From positions 1 through 10,264 of the forward strand of contig JAKQGS010000275.1 in NCBI GenBank assembly GCA_029556045.1: a stretch of DNA of 10,264 nt, written 5' to 3'. The position numbers were made by a program, and so were the translations under genes. Below the pieces are notes generated by a model that did no database searches, was not told the origin of the DNA, and saw only the letters and a program-made list of their open reading frames with translations. Of the stretch, positions 1 through 10,264 are shown in pieces. The stretch is from Pseudomonadota bacterium. GTDB taxonomy: Bacteria > Bdellovibrionota > Oligoflexia > Oligoflexales > Oligoflexaceae. Numbering within the stretch: position 1 is the first letter of the stretch; the number at the start of each line of letters is the position of its first letter.

Positions 1-3000
1 CAATGCTGGCTAGTAAAATTTCCACGGAGTTCGAGGACAAGGGATCGCGAGATTCTCAGGGCAGAAAAACACTACCTGGATCTTGCCGGTACCTTAGGCA
101 TGAATTTGTTTGCTCCCGCCATTTGGGAGGATCACTGCCTGTTTATCCCACGATTTGATCGACCGCGTCTCGATCAGAAAATCGCATACTTAGGCATGGA
201 GAGCTTCTATTCCATGATCGGAAAGCCTGAGTTTGGTAGCCGGCACCGGCACGAAACCTACGTTCAGGCATTGACATCTGTAAGCACCCAACCGGACATC
301 GACGTTGTGGAATATGTACTCAGAGACTTTCTTAATATTATGTTGGGGAATACCGATAATCATGGACGCAATTCATCTCTCATCAAATATCATGGTGCCA
401 TTCGATTGGCTCCGCTCTACGACCTGGCACCCATGATGTTTGATCCTGAGGGGATTGTCCGCAATACGCGGTGGGAATTTGAAAATGACGAAGACCTGGT
501 AAAAAACATCGCAGACTTCCTTGCAAAGCACTGCAGCATCCCACGGGCGACGTTCAAACGGCAACTGCAGAAATTTTTTATGGGCGCTAAAAACCTTGAA
601 GCCAATCTCCAAATATTGGGCATTCCCCAAGAATTCCTATCTGGCACCCGATCGGATCGAGAACGTCTGCTCCAAAAGATCGCCGCTTATCTCAAGGAAT
701 AAAAGCATGGAAGCCAGCAAAAAAACCGCCACCAAGAATTTAAAAGTGATCCGAAGTGCCGATCGGGAATCCTTGCGGCGAGAATTTTATAAGGCCATCG
801 ATGATAAAGCGTGGGATTGGCGGGAGACCATCCGTCGTCTGCGCATCTTCCTCGGTATGAATCAAAAGGAGTTTGCCAAATTCGCCGGTGTGTCTCCCCG
901 CATCATTATGGCCATTGAACAGGGTGGAGGAAATCCCACAGTGGGTACCCTGCGCAAACTCCTCAAAGGAAGCGGACTGGACATCCGACTGGACCGCAGT
1001 AAAGGGAAAAGGAGTGAATAACCTTTATACCGCTGCAACTGGACCCTAGGGTAAAATTTATTGATAGACCCTGACCCAATCGATGGTCATGGTCTGCGGA
1101 AAAACCGTAGCCGCATCGGGATAATCCGGCCAGTTACCACCGACTGCCACGTTGGGAGTCATAGTTCAGCGGGGTGATTACATTGCCACCACATCGTCGT
1201 TCACCCTCAGGGGTATTTTACGGTGTCGATTCGTAGTGGTAAGTCACCTCGATCGTGGCGCCAAGCGGTGGTACTTTCGTAAAAGTGAGCGTCTTGTCCG
1301 TCACTGAAAAGTCCACCCAATCACCGCCGTTAACCCGCACCGTCACGGTTCCCGCCTTGGGGGTGTAGGTCAGGTCGTATTGGCTCTTCAAGATGGATTG
1401 GATATCAGCAGAAATCGCTTTCAGGGTTTCGGTATAATCCGGTGCGCAGATGCTGCCAATTTTTCCCTTGGTCAGGGAGATGGCTTCCATATAACGCCTC
1501 CCCCGGAAGGCCCCTGTTGGGCACGATTTTGAGTCATCTTCCGGGCGATAGAGAATACCGTAAACCCTCGCATTCTCCCCCAGTTTGCGGCCCATATCGT
1601 TGACCAGATAGTCGGTCAGATATGTGGATTGCGCGGCGGGGGAGTCAGGACACCCATCTCCGGTGCTGCAATTATCTTCATCACTGACAATCAAGACGGC
1701 AACGGTGCTGTCGGGACGAACCCAGGATGTCGTCGGGCATTTCAGGGCTTCCACAGCCATATGAACGCCTTGCTCCAGCGACGACCCGCGCGTGCCGGCC
1801 GTAATCGCCTTGGCGAATGCCTCGTTTGCATCGGCATCTTCCTTTTTGATGAGGGCCCGCTGGCATCCTTCGTCAGGATCTGTGGTCACAACAGCAATCC
1901 GCCAATCGCTTCCCGTCACACTCTCCAGTAACGGCGACAACTTGGTTGATAGATTCTCCTGCTCCTGAGACATTGACACCGAGTTATCGATCACAACGGC
2001 GATATCCAGATTACCCTGACTAATCACCGATTGTGTGAATGTTTCCAAAAAGGGATCCGCCGGTAAATCTTCCGGAGAGGGCTCCGGCACCTGATCTTCA
2101 GACACTGGCGGTGGCGGGTTTCCCTTCCGACTGTTGCCCCCTTCAAATGTCGCATCGTCACTGCAGCCACCCCCAACCGTGAGAAAGCCCAGCAGTACCA
2201 ATAATCGCCACCATTTTCGGTTTTGCATGCAATAAGTCTCCTCTATTTGCCCATAGCTCCTCGGTGAAACCATGAGGCAAAATTCCCATCGGCACAAAAT
2301 GCCCATCGTTTGAGGCCGATGCTCCCCAAATCTACCACTCCAATTTGAGGGAATGCATATTTTTGCCGTTAAAATCTGATTCTATAGATGGATGGGCTGC
2401 ACCGAGGGGGTGTGATCTTACTAGTCGGGAGTGACAGGGGGGCCGCTGCCGATCAAATGCCCCCCTTCCTTTTATCAGCAGGGATTGGGGCTTTCCCAGA
2501 ATTCGCTATTTTCAAAAATAACGGCACCATCCTTATCCGTGATGATGCTGGTCTTCTTCTTTTCAAACGAGTTCCACTTGATGGAAAAACTGCCATAGCC
2601 AAGCTTCAAATTCAGGCTATCCTCACAATTATGATGGGAGTATTTGTATTCGAATACCTCTTTAAGGGATTCACCGGTCACCGTCTTGGGACCCTGATCC
2701 GCTTGTGGCAGCGTAGGATCCGGATTGGTCCACGTCACCGACACCGGATAGTAGGCGGTAGAGCTGACGCCTGCACGAGACGTACAGGCTTTCATCGTGA
2801 GGTTCATAGTGGAGCCGATGGCATATTGAAAGTCCTGCGGTGCCCGGCCATTGGAACAGCTCTGGCTGATGCGATCACCCATCTCAAGAATACCTGCCAA
2901 CCACTGTCCATTGGTGGAAATACGCTTGCCGTCAACGCGCGAAATCATGGATTTTCCCGCCATGACAATCACCTGACCACCAACCGTAAATCCTTGCACC

Positions 3001-6000
3001 AGAAAGCCATCGCTTTCGGTAGGCCGGTAGTTGATCAGCAATCGGCTTGCATCCCCAAATGCGGTGTCCGTTACGCCGCGCACAACATCCTCACCTTCAC
3101 TCTGGGTAAAATCCATGGGCACGATGACGCGTCGTCGCGAAAATCCCCCTTCCGTATAGGCATAATTCAGCCGCCGTAAAGTCATCGTGGGCTGGCCCTC
3201 TTTATCGTAGTTTGCACACAGATCAAGCCGCAGTTCGGGGGGGGCATCCAACGGCGTGCGCGGTGGTTTGTTGATGGTCCCCACCCCAATCTGGTCCAGA
3301 ACAGCCGTCATGTCGGGAAGCTCTTTGATGGGGGTCAGGGAAAATGGTGTGTAGACATCACCTGGTAAAAGGCAAGGATTATCAATTCCTTGGGCGAATA
3401 CTGGCAGAGCAGATAGGGAAAGGGTCAAAACGAGCATTTTCAATAACATCTTAAATTGCTCCTAATTATTTAAAATCATGGGGCGCGTAGCATATTAAAG
3501 ATTAATCGTCAATATTTTTGTAAATACATTTATAATATTATCAACATATATAATCGCCTATTTTAAACTCAAGTTACCCCCGTTCGTTTGTCAGTCTTGG
3601 AAGACCCCCACGCGTGCTGAAGCAAATCCCCACCCGGCTCGATAAAGCGAAGCCCACCCTTCGACGAACGGCATTTTTCCCTGATATTACGGAAGATAGC
3701 GGCATAAAATAGCCAATTTGAAAAACTCCTCATGTTTTGGCGAATTCACTCCGATTGCCTAATGAAAGTCGAAGGATCTGCAATATAGACTGATGGGTAT
3801 TTTTCAGCATGGCGACGCTTCTAAAAATCAAGAGATTGTTACTGGCGGTCGTCGCCTTATACGCCGTCGCGAGCTGTAAGAGCGAAATGAAGGTTAAGTC
3901 CAAAACGGCGCAACCCAAAATTGGAGAATGCCAAAAAGGTGAAGAGTGCCAAAACTCCGAAACCCCAGACGATGGGGCTGAAACACCCATCCCACCCCTT
4001 GAAAACGATGCACCCAAATTGGCTTTAATCATCGTTGCCAAAGACTTGCCCAATTCCCCGGCTCAAACGCCATCGATGCAACAGGTCACCAAGGATCCAA
4101 GCCCGACGGTCACCTGGTCCAGCGATACTCTGGTGCTAAAAAAGGTTAATCTCATCATTGCCAGCGACCAGGCCTGCAACACCCGACTGTTCACCTTCGA
4201 ACAGGATGCTGATGAAGTGCGATCCATCGACTTCCTCAAGGATGGGAATTACCATTTCTGCTTAACCGCGATCACGGAGGATGACCAGGAGATCGCCGCA
4301 GATAACAACGGCTTGCGCTTAACCATCGATCGTACCAAACCTGTCATTACGGGCGAATCCAACCTATACACCAATCAGGATGTCGCACCGGCACTGAGCG
4401 TGGAGGATATCTCCGAGGTAAGCTACGAATGGCGTCAAATATCGGGACCGCAACTGGTGTTGCTCAGCAATCCTAAGATATTAAATCCCACGTTCTCCGT
4501 ATTATCGGATGGCCTTTACAAATTTGTCATCACAGCGATCGATGCATTGGGCAACAGCGCTACTGTAAACTTCAGCCTGACTGTGGATACCCAACCTCCC
4601 ACATCTCCCAGCAGCTCGTTGTTTGGCGTTCTGACCGATGGGTTTCTGAACCAAAGTGAAGCCTCCAGCACCACACCGGTGGTGTCCGCAACCGCTACGG
4701 GCTATGACGTCATCAAATTCAGCGGATATTTGCCACCAACCACCACCTGTGATGACAGCGTCAATTACCCGACTTTTCTGGCTCCAACGGGAGTTGACTT
4801 TACTGGCACTGACGAGTCATACGTCATCTGCGCAAAAATCATCGATGCCGCCGGCAATGCCGCTTTTGCCAAAACCAACACTTTTGTCGTTGATCGCATG
4901 ATGCCGCAACTCACCACCAAAACTCTCAATGCGGAAGCCGCGGATGGCATCATTTCACTGGGGGAAGAAGCCTCCAGTCAACCTTTGGCAAACATCGTGC
5001 CTAGCGAGTCCGTCCTGACTGAGTTTTCCGGCGTGATTTCTAACTTTCCGCCAGTGACCTGTGATGGCAGTCAAACCTACGGCGGCGCCACCATGCCGAC
5101 GATTCAGGATTTCCCAGCCTCGGATGGGGATTATACGGCCTGCATCAAAATAGCCGATGCCGCAGGTAATATCGCTTATGACAAGCTACCAACGATTATT
5201 CGAGACCTCAATCCTCCCAGCATCACCAGTTTTGTCCTCGCCAACGAAGCTTCGGGCGGATTTATCAATGGCGCTGAGATGTCTTCATCACAGGGTATGG
5301 TGAATTTAGTGGTAGCAGGGGCAACCCAGATCCATTTTGCTAATCCGATTCTATCCACCGGCGCATGCGACGGATCATTGACCTACTCGCTCTCGGCTGC
5401 ACCAATTCCATCTTCACTTGGCGGAGATGGGATTTATAAAGTTTGTGCTGAAGTGAAGGACTCGGTTGGCAATACCGTTTACGGCACAAGTCCGAACATC
5501 ACCAAAGACACGAGTCCCCCCACCGTCGATGCCGGCGTAGACCTAACCGCCAATGCCTCATTTGCACGGGATGCTTCAACTGTGGGTAGTAGTACCTTTG
5601 CCTGGTCAAAATCAACGGGAGGTGGCAACCTCACCTTCGGATCCGCCTCCAGCGAAGATTCCACCATCTCCGCCGATACAGACGGCACCTATCAGGTCCG
5701 CCTGACCGTCACCGATGCTGCCGGCAATAGTGCCTTTGATGAGTTTCAATTGGTATGGGACGTCACCCCGCCGGTTTTCACATCGCTGGCCTTGGCTCAT
5801 GAAGCGTCCGATGGGTTTATCAACCAGAGTGATTTGACTTCGAGCAATCCGATCGCCCTACTCACCGCCAGCGGTCATGACACAGCCTTTTATACGGCAA
5901 TTTTGGATGATGCTGGTTCGGTGACCTGCGATGGATCGTTAACCTACAGCAACCCATCTATCCCTGAAATCCAAACCACACCAGCCGTGGACGGCACCTA

Positions 6001-9000
6001 TGCCATCTGCGTTAAACTCACCGATACCGCGGGAAATATCACGTATGGCAAATCACCGGCGGTCACCCGCGATGTGACGGCCCCAGCCTTCACCTCGTTG
6101 ACGGGAGCCAACGGTGCGTCCGACAACGTTGTCAACAGCAGTGAATATCTTTCAACCGCTGTCCTGTTAACCCTGACCGCTACCGGCTATACCAACGAGA
6201 ACTATACGGTCCCCATGAGCAGCGCTGTCGTATGCGACGGCAGTCTGACCTATAGCGGCACCAGCATCCCTGCCATCAGCGACCTGCCAGGAGCGGATGG
6301 AGATTATGCGGTGTGCGTGAAGCTCAGCGATGCCTCTGGCAATACCACCTATGGCAAATCCGCCGTGATCACCCGCGATACCACAGCCCCGGTGTTTACA
6401 TCCCTGACTCTGGCCAACGAGGCGGTCGACGGCTTTGTCAACAGCAGCGAATCTTCTTCTGCTGCTGCTTTCGCTTCCCTAACTGCCAGCGGTTTTACTA
6501 CGGACGATTTAACCGCCATCCTGGACGACAGCACACCGGTCACCTGCAATGGCAGTCTGTCCTATGGCAATGCTGATATCCCTGCAATTAGCACCATCGG
6601 TTCCGATGGCACTTACGCCCTCTGCGTCAGACTCACGGATGCATCGGGCAACATCACCTATGGCAAATCACCCCAAGCCATAAAAGACACCGTTGCTCCG
6701 CTGGTAAACGCCGGCAGCGATATCCTGGCCAATGCTCAGGTTAACTCAAGCGCGACGGTTACCGGTGCAGCCACCTATGCATGGAGCCAAACCGCAGGGG
6801 CCGGCACCATCACCTTTGGTGATGCCTCTCTGATGAATACCACGCTGAGTGCTTCTGCCGATGGGGCTTACACCCTGACCATCTCCGCCACCGATGCCGC
6901 TGGCAACAGCGCCAGCGATAGCCTCGATCTCACCTGGGATGCGACCGCCCCCGTATTCACATCAATGAATGCCGCCAATGAAGCCAGCGACGGGTTTGTG
7001 AACGCCAGCGAGGCATCTTCGGCCCTGGCATTTGCCACCCTAATAGGTTCTGGTTATACGGTGGACGATTTTTCTGCCATCCTGGACGACAGCACTCCCA
7101 TCACCTGCGATGGCAGCCAAACCTATGGCAACACGGCCATTCCCGCCATCAATACGATTCCTGCAACAGATGGCAATTATGTCCTCTGTGTGAAATTAAC
7201 CGATGCTGCCGGCAATATCACCTACGGTAAATCCACGGTGGTAGCACGAGACGCTACCGCCCCAGCTTTTACCTCATTAGCCTTAGCCAACGGTGCCAGC
7301 GATGGCTTTATCAACGCAGCGGAATCAAGCTCAACAGCCGCCGTTGCAACCCTCACGGCAACCGGATATTCAAGCGACGATTATTCCGCCCTGCTGGATG
7401 ACAGCACTCCCATCACCTGTGATGGCAGTCAATCCTACGGCAACACGGACATTCCATCCATAAATTCACTCACCATCGATGGCACGTATGCCTTATGTGT
7501 GAAGCTAACTGATACGGCGGGTAATATCTCCTATGGTAAATCTCCCGCCGTCGTGCGGAATATCACGGGACCAGCGTTTGTCTCGCTGGAAGGAGCCAAC
7601 GGAGCCGCTGATGGTTATGTCAATAGTAGCGAATACCTTTCTGTTTCCGAGTTATTAACCCTCAATGCCGGCGGATACACAACGGCAACATATACCGTCA
7701 TCATGAGTAGCGCTGTCGTGTGCGACGGGAGTCAGACCTATGGGAATGCTACCATCCCACTCATCAGTGACCTCCCCGGGAGCGATGGAACCTATGCGGT
7801 TTGTGTCAAACTGCTCGACGGCTCATCCAATTTCGTTTATGGGAAATCTTCTATAATCACCCGTGATATCACCGCTCCGGTCTTCACGTCCTTGGCACTG
7901 GCCAATGGTGTTGCAGATGGCTCTATCAATAGCAGCGATTCATCTTCTGCATCAGCCTTCGCGACACTCTCAGCCAGCGGTTTTACCACCGATGATTTTA
8001 CCGCCATCTTGGACGACAGCGCAGCAATCACCTGCAACGGCAGCCTGGCTTATAGTAACGCTGATATCCCCGCCATTAACACCGTCGGAGCCGATGGCAC
8101 TTACGCTCTCTGCGTCAAACTCACGGATGCGGCAGGCAATATCACCTATGGCAAATCACCCCAAGCCGCAAAAGACACCGTCGCACCGGTGGTGAATGCC
8201 GGTGCCGATATTCTGGCCAATGCTCAGGTGAACTCGAGCGCGACAGTGACCGGTGCTGGCACCTATGCCTGGAGTAAAACCGTCGGGGCTGGCACCATCA
8301 CTTTTGGTGATGCGGCTTTGATGAATACTTCGTTCAGCGCTTCCGCCGATGGGGTTTACACTCTGACCATGACGGCCACCGATGCCGCTGGCAATGCCGC
8401 CAGCGACAGCCTCTACCTCACCTGGGACGCTACCGCTCCCGCATTCACCTCGTTAAATGCAGCCAACGAAGCCATTGATGGTTTTGTGAATAGTAATGAA
8501 GCCTCGTCCGCCCTGGCCTTTGCAACCCTGGTGGCTAGCGGCTATACCGTGGATGACTACAGCGCGATTTTGGACGACGGCACGCCGGTCACCTGTGACG
8601 CCAGCAAAACCTACAGCAACGGCAGCATTCCACCCATCAGCAGCATCCCGGCTGCTGACGGAAGTTATGCTCTCTGTGTGAAATTAAGTGATGCAGCCGG
8701 CAATATCGCCTATGGCAAATCCAGCGTGGTGGTGCGGGATGTGACCGCTCCTGTCTTGACGTCTTTCGCATTGGCCAATGGTGCCAGCGACGCCTTTATC
8801 AATACCGCTGAGTCTTCATCCACCGCTGCGGTGGCAAACCTCAGTGCTTCGGGATACGCCAGTGATGACTTCACCGCCCTGCTGGATGACAGCACACCGA
8901 TAACTTGCGATGGCAGCCAGACCTATGGCAACACCGATATTCCCGCCATCAACTCCCTGAGTGCCGATGGCGTCTACGCCCTGTGCGTCAAGTTAACCGA

Positions 9001-10264
9001 TGCCGCTGGCAATATCACCTACGGCAAATCACCGGCTGTCACCCGCGACATCTCCGGCCCGGTCTTTACCTCTCTGGTGGGGGCCAATAGTGCTTCCGAT
9101 AACTTTGTCAACAGCAGCGAATACCTGTCGGCAACTGCGATGTTGACCCTTTCCGCCAGTGGTTACAACGCTGATGATTACACCGCTCCCATGAGCAGTG
9201 CCGTGGTGTGCGATGGTGTTCAGACCTACATTAACGCCAATATCCCCGCCATCAGTGATCTTCCCGGTGCTGACGGGGACTATGCGGTGTGTGTGAAGTT
9301 AAGTGATGCCGCAGGTAACACAACTTATGGCAAGTCTTCTGTCATCACCCGTGATATTGCCGCACCCTCTTTCACTTCATTGGCTTTGGCCAATGGAGCA
9401 GCAGACGGTTTTGTAAATACCACAGAAGCCTCATCAGCCGCTGCTATCGCGACACTTTCAGCCTCGGGTTATGATACTGCCGCTTATTCCAACCTGCTTG
9501 ACGACAGCGGTACGGTCGTGTGTAACGGCAGTCAAACCTATGGCAATGGAAGCATCCCCGCGACTAATACCCTGGCAGCTGATGGCGTTTATGCACTTTG
9601 CGTCAAACTCACCGACGCAGCCGGCAATATCTCCTATGGTAAATCACCACAAGTGACACGCGATGCTTCTGGACCAGTTTTCACGTCTCTGTCTGGAGCT
9701 AACGAAGCGGGAGATGGTTACATCAGCGCCGCCGAAACATCATCGACGGCAGCCCTACTAAACCTTACTGCCAGTGACTACACATCAGCTCAATACACGG
9801 GTATTCTTGCCAGCACAGTCACTTGTGACGGTGCTCAAACCTACGGATCCGGCAGCATTCCGGCCATTAACGCGGTACCGGCAAGTGATGCCAGTTATGC
9901 CGTATGCGTGAAATTAAGCGACGCCTCCGCCAATATCACTTACGGCAAATCTCAGATCATCGTGCGGGATACGGCTGCACCATCCATCACATCCTTTGTC
10001 CTGGCCAATGGAGCTAGCGATGGATTAATCAGCAATAGCGAATCGTCCTCCGCTGCCGCCATTGCGGACCTTACCGGCAGTGGGTACAGCGCGGCCAACT
10101 ATACCGCGATCTTGGATGACAGCACACCAGTGACTTGTGACGCGTCAAAAACCTATAGCAATAGCAGCATCCCCGCCATCAACACCCTGAGTGTTGACGG
10201 GGTCTATGCCCTCTGCGCCAAACTGGTGGATGACGCCGGCAATATCACCTATGGCAAATCGCCA

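Overview
The window looks like an accessory, cell-surface region of a Gram-negative bacterium. It holds two predicted lipoproteins, one Sec-exported protein and a type II toxin-antitoxin pair, all with ordinary bacterial start sites and Shine-Dalgarno sequences. The mix of large repetitive lipoproteins and a VWA lipoprotein reminds me of the Bdellovibrionota/Oligoflexia or Myxococcota. That placement is a low-confidence inference, because no marker gene is present.

Layout. (1) 1-1021, plus strand: the C-terminal two thirds or so of a HipA-type kinase toxin, cut by the window edge, followed 4 bases later by a small XRE-family regulator (HipB-like). The order is toxin first. (2) 1022-1217: a short convergent gap. 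On the minus strand it carries the last 31 codons and stop of a glycoside hydrolase family 16 (GH16) enzyme, with no intact gene upstream. (3) 1218-2228, minus: a VWA-domain lipoprotein with a complete DxSxS metal-site motif. (4) 2475-3449, minus: an exported, six-cysteine protein of unknown function. A GC-rich hairpin lies just past its stop. (5) 3450-3808: a divergent, partly very AT-rich intergenic region. (6) 3809 to the end of the window and beyond, plus: one uninterrupted reading frame of at least 2152 codons encoding a giant repetitive lipoprotein. It has no stop in the window, so a search for closed ORFs would miss it.

The giant gene is the main result. After a type II signal peptide (Cys23) and a hydrophilic linker it is built from two kinds of beta-sandwich-like module. 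One is a 101-104 residue unit with exactly two cysteines (C-D-G and Y-x-x-C motifs). The other is a cysteine-free PKD/Ig-like module of 84-86 residues. The modules form a higher-order pattern: each PKD-like module is followed by 3, 3, 4 and then at least 6 cysteine units. From 6080 the DNA repeats with an exact 1488-bp (496-residue) period. The third copy lacks its PKD-like module. Early units are divergent and later ones are much more alike, as expected of a protein lengthened by recent tandem duplication.

Taken together, 1218-10264 encodes envelope or surface proteins: a VWA lipoprotein, an exported Cys-rich protein and a giant stalk-like lipoprotein. An adhesion or surface-contact role is plausible but is inference only. 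The HipA/HipB pair appears to be an unrelated neighbour.
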